Assembly (NCBI GenBank): GCA_017554385.1
Contig: JAFZIL010000052.1
Location: 62,001 to 126,000 of the forward strand
Source of the DNA: Prevotella sp.
GTDB taxonomy: Bacteria > Bacteroidota > Bacteroidia > Bacteroidales > Bacteroidaceae
Length of the DNA: 64,000 nt
Direction: 5' to 3'
Made by a program: the position numbers and the translations under genes
In this document: positions 1-8,926 of the stretch, piece after piece
How positions within the stretch are numbered: the stretch's first letter is position 1
How the letters are laid out: each line of letters opens with the position of its first letter
The notes under the pieces: generated by a model
Told to the model about the DNA's origin: nothing
Databases searched by the model: none
The model's input: the letters and a program-made list of their open reading frames with translations, nothing else

Positions 1-633
1 ACACAGATTATCACCACGCCGGGCATGGAGCTCGACGACGCAACGAAGCAGGACGTCAATCAGAAGATTTCCGAGAACACCAACCGCATCACCGGCCTCG
101 TGAACAAGATGCTGGAACTCTCCGACGTGAGCAGTCGCACCGTTATTGAGCGTACCGACACCGTGCCTGCCCTACAAATCGCGGCACAGGCCGTCAGCGA
201 CAGTAATATCACTGGACTGCCAGGTGTGAAGTTCGATCTTCAGGTAGACTCATCAGTAGAGCCTACCATGCTTACCACGAACTTGCTCCAGGCCACGCGT
301 GCCCTTGTATTGCTGCTCGACAACGCCCAGAAGTTCCTGACCAAACCTAATGAACAGGAGGTGAATGGCGACAGGGGAAGCGTTGTACTGCGCGCAACCA
401 TGAATGCGGAGTCGACAGCTGCCGAGTTTATTGTCGAGGACACTGGCATAGGCGTACCCATAGACGAGGCCGAACGCATCTTTGACGAGTTTGTACAGCT
501 CGACGACTATTACGAGGGTACAGGTATCGGTCTCACCGTTGCCCGCTCCATCGCTCGCCGTCTGGGTGGCGACATCGTTCTTGACACCAACTATACGGGC
601 GGTGCCCGCTTCGTCATGTCGCTTCCATGCTGA
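1..633 (+). CDS. Sensor histidine kinase, C-terminal part (5' truncated)
   Basis: The reading frame is open from base 1, so this is the 3' end of a longer gene and the first ATG at 25 is internal. The visible 210 residues hold the end of the dimerisation/phosphoacceptor helix region (MLELSDVSS) and a complete GHKL ATPase domain: an N box (LLLDNAQKF), a G1 box (VEDTGIGVP), an F box (FDEFVQL) and a G2 box (GTGIGLTVA). Such domains phosphorylate a histidine and pass the phosphate to a response regulator. The phosphoacceptor histidine and any sensor or receiver domains lie outside the window, so the signal cannot be inferred. The gene ends right against the convergent xylanase gene with no spacer. 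Confidence 0.9.
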   Translation, partial: TQIITTPGMELDDATKQDVNQKISENTNRITGLVNKMLELSDVSSRTVIERTDTVPALQIAAQAVSDSNITGLPGVKFDLQVDSSVEPTMLTTNLLQATRALVLLLDNAQKFLTKPNEQEVNGDRGSVVLRATMNAESTAAEFIVEDTGIGVPIDEAERIFDEFVQLDDYYEGTGIGLTVARSIARRLGGDIVLDTNYTGGARFVMSLPC

Positions 634-1755
634 TTATTGATAGAGCTTGATAATCTGTTCTACCACAGGCTTTGCCTTGTATTGGCGATCGAAGAGCAAG
701 GGATAGTTGGTGCGTCCCTTGATGGGCCAGCCATTCAGCCAGGAACCACCGTCACTGATGCCCCATAGATTGATGCGCGAGATTTGCGAGCGGTGGCGGT
801 AGTAGATGTCGAAGAGGGCGAGCCAACGGTCGTCCAGGTCTTTCTGCTTGGCTGCGGGCAAGCCGTTGACGTATGGATTGAACCTCTGCTGCAGTTCGAA
901 GTTCTGGCTGATGTCAGCACCACCGAAGCCCTCGGGGTTAGGCAGTACATTGACGTCTAACTCGGTAATCATTACTTTCACGCCACATGCGGCAAAGGCA
1001 TCTATCGACTTCTCGTATTCCTTGAGGTTGGGATAGTCCAGGCCGTTGTGGCTCTGCATGCCTACACCGTCGATGCGCAGACCCTTGGCCTTCAGGTTCT
1101 TCACTAACTGGCAGACGGCCTCGCGTTTGGCGGGCTGTGCCATCGAGTAGTCGTTGTAGTAGAGCTCGGCATCGGGGTCAGCCTCATGGGCGGTGCGGAA
1201 GGCCAGCTCGATGAACTCCTCGCCGAGGAGCCTGTAGTAGGGTGACTGACGGAACGAGCCGTCGTCGTTAATGGCTTCGTTAACGACATCCCAGCCGTGC
1301 ACCTGACCACGGTAGTGGCCTACCACGGTCTTGATGTGCTTGATGAGCCTTTCGCGTAGCACTTCTTTTGAGGCAGGACTGGCGGTATAGCCGTTGGTGA
1401 ACCACCAGTCGGGCGCCTGCGAATGCCATACGAGACAATGGCCTATGACCTTCAGCTGGTGCTGCTGGCAGTAGCCTACGAACTTATCGGCCACGCGGAA
1501 ATCGAAGATACCCTCTGCGGGAGCCAGGGTCTCCGGCTTCATGCAGTTCTCGGCTACGGCGCAGTTGAAGTGGCGGTCGAGCACCGCATCGGCCTCCGGT
1601 ACCTGTCCGTCGCTCTGCCATTGGTTGATAGCTGCACCGATGAGACAGTACTTGCCCATCGTGTCCTTCAGACCTTGCTGAGCCATGATTGTGGTGTTTA
1701 GAGACAGAGCACTCATGAGTGCCACTGCCAATGTCTTCTTCCTAATTTTCATCAT
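634..1755 (-). CDS. Endo-1,4-beta-xylanase, glycoside hydrolase family 10
   Basis: A secreted 373-residue GH10 enzyme expected to cut internal beta-1,4 bonds of xylan with retention of configuration. Residues 1-26 form a signal peptide (KKTLAVALMSALS, then a likely AQQ cleavage region). The acid/base glutamate is E160 in WDVVNEA and the nucleophile is E265 in ITELDV; HCLVWHSQ near 106-112 is the usual substrate-binding strand. The length suits a single catalytic domain without a carbohydrate-binding module. It starts 15 bp after the stop of the upstream sulfatase gene and is probably the last gene of a four-gene minus-strand unit. Two adjacent ATGs are possible starts. Confidence 0.95.
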   Translation of the reverse strand: MMKIRKKTLAVALMSALSLNTTIMAQQGLKDTMGKYCLIGAAINQWQSDGQVPEADAVLDRHFNCAVAENCMKPETLAPAEGIFDFRVADKFVGYCQQHQLKVIGHCLVWHSQAPDWWFTNGYTASPASKEVLRERLIKHIKTVVGHYRGQVHGWDVVNEAINDDGSFRQSPYYRLLGEEFIELAFRTAHEADPDAELYYNDYSMAQPAKREAVCQLVKNLKAKGLRIDGVGMQSHNGLDYPNLKEYEKSIDAFAACGVKVMITELDVNVLPNPEGFGGADISQNFELQQRFNPYVNGLPAAKQKDLDDRWLALFDIYYRHRSQISRINLWGISDGGSWLNGWPIKGRTNYPLLFDRQYKAKPVVEQIIKLYQ

Positions 1756-1770
1756 GATTATAGTATATAA

Positions 1771-3738
1771 TTAATTTTCCGGAATAAGTCTGTTTTCCGT
1801 CATACGTTCCATATATTGCTGTATGATAGCCTTCAGTTCACGCTCCATCTGTGGCTGTTCGGCTACGTGACCGTTCAGGTTATGCTTCATCAGCCGGTCG
1901 TCGAGCGAGTAGACGGCAGTGGTCTTCTGGCCATCAAACTGCAAGACATGTCCGAATTTTACATACTGATAAATGCCGTTCAGATAGTTCACCGCCCACG
2001 TGCTGTCAGGTGGTGTGGTAAGCAGGTCTTGTCCGAAGCTGAGATAGGGACGGTCGTAGCCCAGATGCTCGAGGATGGTGGGCATGATGTCAGTCTGCTG
2101 AGCTACACCCTCCTTCATGCCACTGCCCATCTCGCCCGACGGATCGTAAAAGATAACGGGCGAGCAGAAGCCTCCGAGGTCAGTACGGTACTCATCGAGC
2201 GCAGGCATGTTGGTATGGTCGCTGGTAATGGCGAAGATGGTGTTCTGGAACCAGGGCTGACGGCGTGCAGAGGCAAAGAAGTGCTGCAGGGCCATGTCGG
2301 TATAGCGTATGACTTTATAGACCGGCATGTCGGGATACTCCTCTGGGAACATGTCCTTATAGGGTTCGGGCACGCGGAACGGATGGTGACTGGATAGGGT
2401 GAAGAGGGCCGTCATGAACGGTTGCTTCATCTCAGTCATCTTCGTGCAGAAGTATTGCATGAAAGGTTCGTCGCTGATGCCCCACCATCCGTCGAAATCC
2501 TCATCACCACGCGTTCGTGGGTCGGCAACGAAGTCCTCGCGACCGTAATACTGCTGGAACTTCGTGGCACGTGCAAAAGCCATGAAACCCATGGAACCGC
2601 GCTCAGCTCCATGGAAGAAAGCCGTAGCATAGCCTTTCTGCCCAAGACAGTCGGCAAGGCCTGAAACGTAGTTTACGGAGTAGGGCGAAAGGAAGAACGG
2701 CTCAACGAACATGGGGATGGACGAGAGAATCGAGGGCATGCCGTCAATACTCTTACGTCCGTTGCAATAGGAATACTTGTAGGTCAGCGCTCCATTGGCT
2801 ATGAGTGAGTCAGTAAAAGGCGTAAAACCCTTGTAGCCCTGTGCGGCAAGATGCCGGTTATAGGCCCCGATATACTCGCGTCCGAAGCTCTCGATGATAA
2901 TCACCACAACGTTTTTCTTGCGGAAGGGATGTGACGGATGAGGCGTGCAAATGGGGTTGAACACGGCGTCAAGTTCCTCACGGCTCTGATAGTAGGCTAT
3001 CACCTCGAAGTTGTTCATGTCGATAGTACGGATAAATGCAAAGGGCGTGTTAAGCACCAAGCCGGCCTCGGTAGGGTGGTCGCAGTAGTTGTTGGCGTTG
3101 GAGATAGTGATGGGACGTATGTCGCGGGTCCATCCACCTCGCATGCCAGCCACACAGAAAGGAATGAAAACCAGCAGCGACAGGGTATAGGTGATATAAT
3201 AGGTGGTGAGGGAATTGGGCCTATTGGGCTTATTAGCCCTGTTGGTCGCATGAGCATACCCCTTCCACAATACCCATCCAACAAATGCCGCTATCAAAAA
3301 GAAATACCAATGGGAAAGGGCTTCCGTCAGGAAGATGTCGCCCAGATTGCCTTCATTCTCGAACTCCTGGAACACCGTTGTCGTGGTGCGGCGAAGAGAG
3401 TAGCGGAAATACACAGAGTCGCCCAGGTTCACGGCAAGCGTCAGCACGTTGACAACCACGAATACCCAACGGCAAACACGATGATAGCCAGGCACCTCTT
3501 TCAGATGCAGCGGAAAGAGCACCATGACCACCCAAATGGCGTTGGTATAGAGTATGGCAGACGTGTCAAAGGTCACCCCACCACGCAGCAACTCTATGAA
3601 ATGAGAGGTTGTAACATCGTGGTAGAGGTTATAGTTTTCAGCAAAAAACAGCAGCCGTGCCACAAAATAGACCACATAGACCATGCCAAGGTTCCAAAGC
3701 ACGGAGGCTAAGGGTCGCAATAATTTCACATATTTCAC
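1771..3738 (-). CDS. LTA synthase-like sulfatase/phosphotransferase membrane protein
   Basis: A 655-residue protein with about five N-terminal membrane segments (residues about 10-200) followed by an exported alkaline-phosphatase-fold domain. Visible features are the metal-binding E283 in VVVIIIESFGREY, a probable nucleophile S330 in GRKSIDGMPS, and a late ITSDHTN metal site. The family includes LtaS, OpgB and phosphoethanolamine-type transferases that modify glycans or lipids at the outer face of the inner membrane; the substrate here is unknown. Residues 164-177 (HATNRANKPNRPNS) are encoded by a short repeat-like sequence (3210-3245) lying between two membrane segments. It sits between the InlB/dockerin gene (37 bp) and the xylanase gene (15 bp). 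Confidence 0.85.
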   Translation of the reverse strand: MKYVKLLRPLASVLWNLGMVYVVYFVARLLFFAENYNLYHDVTTSHFIELLRGGVTFDTSAILYTNAIWVVMVLFPLHLKEVPGYHRVCRWVFVVVNVLTLAVNLGDSVYFRYSLRRTTTTVFQEFENEGNLGDIFLTEALSHWYFFLIAAFVGWVLWKGYAHATNRANKPNRPNSLTTYYITYTLSLLVFIPFCVAGMRGGWTRDIRPITISNANNYCDHPTEAGLVLNTPFAFIRTIDMNNFEVIAYYQSREELDAVFNPICTPHPSHPFRKKNVVVIIIESFGREYIGAYNRHLAAQGYKGFTPFTDSLIANGALTYKYSYCNGRKSIDGMPSILSSIPMFVEPFFLSPYSVNYVSGLADCLGQKGYATAFFHGAERGSMGFMAFARATKFQQYYGREDFVADPRTRGDEDFDGWWGISDEPFMQYFCTKMTEMKQPFMTALFTLSSHHPFRVPEPYKDMFPEEYPDMPVYKVIRYTDMALQHFFASARRQPWFQNTIFAITSDHTNMPALDEYRTDLGGFCSPVIFYDPSGEMGSGMKEGVAQQTDIMPTILEHLGYDRPYLSFGQDLLTTPPDSTWAVNYLNGIYQYVKFGHVLQFDGQKTTAVYSLDDRLMKHNLNGHVAEQPQMERELKAIIQQYMERMTENRLIPEN

Positions 3739-3775
3739 TTTCTGAAGAATTGAAAAAATGAAGAATTGAAGAAGG

Positions 3776-5575
3776 TCAACGCCTTATCAGTGGTTTCGCT
3801 GAGGCAGAACGCAGCAGGTAGCCCTCACCGGGCTGGATCGTGGTGAGTGAACCCGACCACTGACCGCCACTGTAGACAGCCTCACCATTGCATCCCACAA
3901 GCTGTTCACCCTCCTCAGCCTGGTATCTGGACAGTGCCTGGTTGATAGGCATCTCTTCCATGACGATGCTGCCCACCCAGTTCCATCCCTTCCGTAAGGC
4001 GATGGGTTCGGCGGTCGTATCCAAGGGCTGTCCGCTGATGGTCACCACATGTGCGTAGCGGGCCAGTACCTTATAGCAACGTCCGGGCTGCAGCGTTGTC
4101 ATGTTACCTGTCATGTTCAGTATCGGGTCCTGAATCAGCTCGTCGGTCTGTCCCTGTATGCGGCTACACCCTTCGGTTAGCAGCGCCACTGGCTGTGGAT
4201 CTTGGGCACACGTCGACACCCAGTTCCATCCCTCACGCAAGGTGAGCGTCTGCTGCCACGGCAGGACGGTCACGCTGAACGGCACATCGCCCAGTGCTAC
4301 GATTGTCACTTTGTTGTCGTTGTCCAGCAGGCATAGCGTCAGCCCGTTCAGGCTCCCCGAGTAAGTGCCTGGCTGCAATCCGGCAGAGGCTTTTACCTTC
4401 AACAGCAATGGCGAACAGTCGGTGGTCAGGCCTTGCTGACCATCGGTCATAGCTATGAGTGTGCCGTTGGCAGTGGCTTGCAGGCGCATGGTGGACATCG
4501 TCGTAGCATCAGACTCATACCACGCCATCCCCTGACCTCCGTCATCGAGGGTGATGCCATCGGGCAGCATCAGCCTGAACATGAAGGCCACGCAAGTGCC
4601 CGTAGCACTCCCACAATCGTAGTTTACTGCGAGGTTCTGTCTGTTACCCACTTGCATCTCGGCATTACTGATAGTCATCGTTGGGGGATCGGACGTTGGG
4701 GCGAGACCTACGGTAGGTGTCAGCCCTTGGCAGGCAAGTGCTATGGCTACGGCATCGCCTAAATCAATCTGTCCGTTGCTGTCGTAATCGGCTGCGACAC
4801 GGTTGAATCCTGTCGGTTCGTTGCCCAAAAGGTATTGCACCATCATCTCACGGTCGGTAGCGGTCAGTTGGTCGTCGCCGTTCACGTCGCCGGGCATGAT
4901 GTCGTTGTCAACGTCTTCCTGTGACCCTGACGGTTCACCGGGGTTGCCTGGCGAGTAAACCAAGCGGGCCGTCAGAGTCGTGGCCTCTCCGGGCATGGTA
5001 TAAGAGAACGAGGCTGTCGAGCTGAGCAGTGTGTTCAGTTCGTCATACCATCCTTGGAACACGTAGCCCGTAGCGGGCGTGGCCTTCACCGTTATCTTGG
5101 TGCCCTCCTTTTCCTTGGCACCGCTGGTGCGGTTGAAAGTGCAGCTGCCGGCAGGGTCGGCCTTCAGGTAGAGGGCATACTTCTCCTCTGTTACCTGCGG
5201 CTCAGCGGGGTTCGTCGGGTTGTATTCCTGATCTTGAGGCTCCACATACTCATAGACGGCCACATAGCTCACGTCGTTGGCAGGCATCGTGACAGTAAAC
5301 GATGTCTTCGTCTGACTAATCTGCACACCGTCTAACGTCCAATACTTGAACTTATAGTTAGTCTTGGCCGTCGCCTTTACGGTGACCTTCGTGCCCTCTT
5401 CATATTGGCCGCTGCCGCTCGTAGTGGCAGAACCAACGGGCTCTGCCGATACCATGAGCCGGTATTTTACTGCCGGCTCGGGCGGGTTGGTGGGATCCAG
5501 CGTGCCGTTCTGTGCGCTGACGGCTATCGTCGCCAGCAACGCCAAGGCTATGGAAAGAATTCTTTTCATACTCAC
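3776..5575 (-). CDS. Exported protein with InlB-type repeats, dockerin-like and cohesin-like regions
   Basis: A 599-residue secreted protein of unknown function. The order seen is: signal peptide (1-22); two InlB B-repeat-like units (about 36-112 and 131-208, with EEGTKVTVKATA and KEGTKITVKATP); a dockerin-like pair of calcium loops at about 228-284 (DVNGDDQLTATD and DYDSNGQIDLGD); a beta-rich region at about 300-440 resembling cohesin-type domains; then two copies of a C-terminal unit starting LREGWNWV and LRKGWNWV, each ending near GxCYKVL or GEGYLL. Repeats of this kind suggest surface adhesion or protein-protein assembly. It lies 20 bp downstream of the BspA-like gene. Domain names are from motif reading only; the cohesin-like call is the weakest. 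Confidence 0.75.
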   Translation of the reverse strand: MSMKRILSIALALLATIAVSAQNGTLDPTNPPEPAVKYRLMVSAEPVGSATTSGSGQYEEGTKVTVKATAKTNYKFKYWTLDGVQISQTKTSFTVTMPANDVSYVAVYEYVEPQDQEYNPTNPAEPQVTEEKYALYLKADPAGSCTFNRTSGAKEKEGTKITVKATPATGYVFQGWYDELNTLLSSTASFSYTMPGEATTLTARLVYSPGNPGEPSGSQEDVDNDIMPGDVNGDDQLTATDREMMVQYLLGNEPTGFNRVAADYDSNGQIDLGDAVAIALACQGLTPTVGLAPTSDPPTMTISNAEMQVGNRQNLAVNYDCGSATGTCVAFMFRLMLPDGITLDDGGQGMAWYESDATTMSTMRLQATANGTLIAMTDGQQGLTTDCSPLLLKVKASAGLQPGTYSGSLNGLTLCLLDNDNKVTIVALGDVPFSVTVLPWQQTLTLREGWNWVSTCAQDPQPVALLTEGCSRIQGQTDELIQDPILNMTGNMTTLQPGRCYKVLARYAHVVTISGQPLDTTAEPIALRKGWNWVGSIVMEEMPINQALSRYQAEEGEQLVGCNGEAVYSGGQWSGSLTTIQPGEGYLLRSASAKPLIRR

Positions 5576-5595
5576 TCGGTTGTAAAGGTTACGCG

Positions 5596-8500
5596 TTATC
5601 GCACCACTGTCTTTACCGCCTTCTGGCCCTGCTTCACGATGACGACGCCCTTGGCGTCCTGCTCACCGTCTATCTGCTGGCCCTTCAGGTTGATGTATTG
5701 ACGGGCAACAGCATCGTCGGTCTCATCGTCAGTCTTCTCAATGGAAGTGGTCGTGCCATTGGGCATCAGCAGGAAGCGGCCCTCGAAGGTGCCGGCATCG
5801 GTACCAAAGGTATAGTCGCCCTGCGACAGGTCGTGCACAATGCCTAACTCATTGTCGCGCAGGAAGACGCTGCAGTCCAGTCGCTCGGTGCTGATGGTCA
5901 GCACTCCACCAGTGGCAGCGGTGTAAGCCAGCCGCACCTCGCCCATGGGTCGCTCGTTGATGGCATACTGCGTGCCGTCGCTGTCGAGCGTGTAGAGCTG
6001 TGTCGATGCGTCGGCAAAGAACTTTGCAGCGTCGCAGTCGGTCTCGTAGGCAGTGCTCTTCGCTGCGTTGTAGACCACACGTGTGCGGTCGCTGATGATG
6101 CTGTCGCTGCCAATGGTCAGGTTCACCAAAAGGCGGGCCGACGAAACCTTTTCCTGGCTGCGAGCCGTGGCGGCCTGCTGAAGCGTCTGCTTGTAGGTGT
6201 AGCGTCCGTCAGCAGGGAAGCTCACGTTAGCCATACCCTCGGGCTTCTGCACGAAGAAGGGCTGGAAAGGCCTGAGGAAGTACTGGTCATCGCCAGGGCG
6301 CACGGCCTGATAAGCCGAGCCGGTCCACACGGTCATCGGGGCGGTATAGCCCGTCTGGCTGATGTCGGAGTAGGCGGTATGGGGGTTGCCCAGGAAGTTC
6401 CATGAAGCGTTCGAGGCCGATGCTGCCTCATATACCACCATCGGCACCTCGCGGTCGTCGGCATTGAATTCCATATCGGCCTTCTCTACGGCGAGCGTCA
6501 GCGTGCCATCGGCATTGGTCTGGAAGATGTATCCCTGTCCGGGTTCCAGGTAGTCACCCGTGACGTTCTTCCAGCCGCCCTTGCCGTTGGCAGCGCGTGT
6601 CTGGCCGTCGTAGTAGCGGAAGACGAAGTTGCCAGGCGACGATACGTTGCTCAGCTTTACGCGGAAGGGGAAGGTGAGGAACTGCCACTTGTTGGCCGTC
6701 ACATCGATGTCGAAGAACAGTTTTTCTACCGACAAGTTGTTGTTGGCCATGATCGAAGCGGCTGTGGTGCCATTGCTGTGCATGTGAAGTTCGTCGAGCT
6801 CGAGCGTGGCATTCGTCGTCGACACGATGAGACCCGAACCTGCATTCAGGTCAGCATCGGGCACACCCTGCATCACACCCAGGTCATCGTTGAAGTCGTA
6901 GTCGTTGTTGATGTAGAAATATTCGAACTGATAGTCGTCGTCAAACTCCTGAACGGCAGCAAACTGGCTCCACTGCGTGTCGTACCAATAGTTGTAGTAG
7001 CCGAAGTGCTGCACCCACAGTGTGGCCGTGCGCCACGAACTGAAGGTCTGCTGGTTGATGTCGGTGGGCTCCACCGTATAGGTGTAGACACCGTTGAGCG
7101 ATGTACAGCCCGAAAAAGCATAGTTGCCGATATTGACGATAGAGCTCGGCAGGTCGATGCGGGGAAGGGCTGAGCAGCCGGAAAAAGCTCTTTCGTTAAT
7201 ATATTGCAGACCGGTGGGCATGGAAATACTCGTCAGACTGGTACAATTGGCGAAGGCATAGTAACTTATTTCTCTGAGTTTTTTTGATAGGTTGACGGTC
7301 TCAAGGCTTGTACATTCACTGAAAATACTGGGACCAAGAAAAGTAATACCATCAGGAATAGTGATAGCTTTCAATGATGTGCATTTATAGAAAGTTCCAT
7401 TAGAGGATGCTGATGAATTTGTATAGTACATCCATTTGTAAACAGTTTTGTTGTTCACCTTAGTTGATCCCCAATATGCACCCAGCATCTCAAGCCCGTC
7501 AGGTAGGGTGATGTCACTTAGTTTGGTGCAATAACCAAAAGCTTGTCTGCCAATGATTTTCAGGTTGTCGGGCAGCACAACTTTTTCGAGACGAGGATAA
7601 CTAAGGTGATAGCTATAAAAAGCACTCTCTCCCAAAATACGCCCCGAATGCCAGATAAAGGTCTTTGTGCCACTTTCATAAAAAGCAGCTCTCCCTATGG
7701 AGTCACATTCGACAATGCTTACCGTATCCAGACTGCTACATTCACGAAATGCCGAATAATGAATGCTTTGCAGTCCTTGCTTCAGCGCTACTGACCGAAG
7801 TTTTGTACAGCCCAAGAAGGCACTGTCGAGCACCTGCTCTAACCCTTCTTGGAACTCTACGTTCTTCAGACCGTTACAGTTCATAAATGCCCGTTGGTTC
7901 ACCTTCTTCAGCGTTTTAGGCAGTTTTACGCTGACCAAACGGTTAATGCCGGCAAAGGCATATTTTCCTGTTGTGTTGTTTTCTGTCACCTTGTAATCCT
8001 CATAGTATTTATAGTCAACGGCCAGGATGCTGGCGTCGGACAAATCAAGATGGTGCAGGTTGAGCATCTTGTTGCGAATGACCATGAGGTCGAAGCCATT
8101 GATGCTGCCCGTCACCTTCAGCGTCATCACGTTTTCCAAGTTCTCCTCACCTATCTTGTAGTGCAGCGTGGAGTAGCCACCTTGGGCCAACACCGAGACC
8201 TCATAGTCGGTCTTCGCGCTTTGACTGATGATGGTATGCTGGCTCTTCTCCCATCCCTCGGCACTGCGATAAGTGTCAAGCAGTTGTTCTGGCACCCGCA
8301 CCGTGCAGTTATAGAAACTTGTAGGAGTTCCGTTATCAGTACCCAGCACGGGTGGTGTCTCGCAATTGATGTTGACAACAGCACCGTATGCCGTCAGCGA
8401 CTGATAGCCAATATACTTAATAGTAGAAGGGAGGTTGATGGTGTAGACATAACTCGTGGCATAATTTCCGAAAACTTGATAACTTGTGGAATTCTGGGCA

Positions 8501-8784
8501 ATCGCCTCGATGGTCACCTCTTCTCCCGGTTCTAAATAACGCTGCAATTCATAGACCCATGTCCGAGAGGTGATAGGTATCTTTTCGGGGATTGTGACCT
8601 CCTCGCCAAAGTTTTCTACGTTGGTGACTGACCACAGATATTGATTCTCACCATTAATGGGGAAGGAAAGACAACCGAACGTCCACGTCACTCCGTTCTC
8701 ATCAGTCCACGTATACGCCAAGGCCTTATGGGCCATAAACAGACATAGCACCATCAAAAACAGGATTCTCTTTTTCATAAGCAT
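5596..8784 (-). CDS. BspA-like leucine-rich-repeat surface protein
   Basis: A large exported protein of about 1060 residues. I start it at 8784 (or 8778, MKKRILFLMVLCLF) because a -7 box lies just upstream at 8814-8821 and a hydrophobic signal peptide follows; the longer open frame begins upstream of the promoter. After a beta-rich N-terminal section there are many Treponema/BspA-type LRRs (LxxIxLPxxLxxIGxxAFxxC), then a long non-LRR domain with repeated aromatic and polar strands, and a tail ending GVVIVKQGQKAVKTVVR. Relatives mediate adhesion to host proteins or other bacteria. It is the first gene of a minus-strand block with the dockerin-like protein, sulfatase and xylanase. Confidence 0.88.
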   Translation of the reverse strand: MLMKKRILFLMVLCLFMAHKALAYTWTDENGVTWTFGCLSFPINGENQYLWSVTNVENFGEEVTIPEKIPITSRTWVYELQRYLEPGEEVTIEAIAQNSTSYQVFGNYATSYVYTINLPSTIKYIGYQSLTAYGAVVNINCETPPVLGTDNGTPTSFYNCTVRVPEQLLDTYRSAEGWEKSQHTIISQSAKTDYEVSVLAQGGYSTLHYKIGEENLENVMTLKVTGSINGFDLMVIRNKMLNLHHLDLSDASILAVDYKYYEDYKVTENNTTGKYAFAGINRLVSVKLPKTLKKVNQRAFMNCNGLKNVEFQEGLEQVLDSAFLGCTKLRSVALKQGLQSIHYSAFRECSSLDTVSIVECDSIGRAAFYESGTKTFIWHSGRILGESAFYSYHLSYPRLEKVVLPDNLKIIGRQAFGYCTKLSDITLPDGLEMLGAYWGSTKVNNKTVYKWMYYTNSSASSNGTFYKCTSLKAITIPDGITFLGPSIFSECTSLETVNLSKKLREISYYAFANCTSLTSISMPTGLQYINERAFSGCSALPRIDLPSSIVNIGNYAFSGCTSLNGVYTYTVEPTDINQQTFSSWRTATLWVQHFGYYNYWYDTQWSQFAAVQEFDDDYQFEYFYINNDYDFNDDLGVMQGVPDADLNAGSGLIVSTTNATLELDELHMHSNGTTAASIMANNNLSVEKLFFDIDVTANKWQFLTFPFRVKLSNVSSPGNFVFRYYDGQTRAANGKGGWKNVTGDYLEPGQGYIFQTNADGTLTLAVEKADMEFNADDREVPMVVYEAASASNASWNFLGNPHTAYSDISQTGYTAPMTVWTGSAYQAVRPGDDQYFLRPFQPFFVQKPEGMANVSFPADGRYTYKQTLQQAATARSQEKVSSARLLVNLTIGSDSIISDRTRVVYNAAKSTAYETDCDAAKFFADASTQLYTLDSDGTQYAINERPMGEVRLAYTAATGGVLTISTERLDCSVFLRDNELGIVHDLSQGDYTFGTDAGTFEGRFLLMPNGTTTSIEKTDDETDDAVARQYINLKGQQIDGEQDAKGVVIVKQGQKAVKTVVR

Positions 8785-8813
8785 ATAAAGTATTAATTGA
8801 TATTTCGTTCGTG

Positions 8814-8821
8814 CAAAAATA
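8814..8821 (-). promoter_or_regulatory. -7 promoter box (TATTTTTG) for the BspA-like gene
   Basis: Matches the Bacteroidetes TAnnTTTG consensus on the minus strand about 30 bp upstream of the chosen start. It probably drives the four-gene block down to the xylanase. Confidence 0.6.
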
Positions 8822-8905
8822 AGCATAATAATTGAAATAACCAATAAATATCGGAGTTTTATCTCATTTTTTCTGGCGACAGGCTGATAATTCGATATTT
8901 TTTGC

Positions 8906-8913
8906 TAACTTTG
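8906..8913 (+). promoter_or_regulatory. -7 promoter box (TAACTTTG) for parE
   Basis: A TAnnTTTG match 13 bp upstream of the parE start. It is divergent to the promoter of the BspA-like gene. Confidence 0.65.
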
Positions 8914-8926
8914 CAAACTAATTGCA

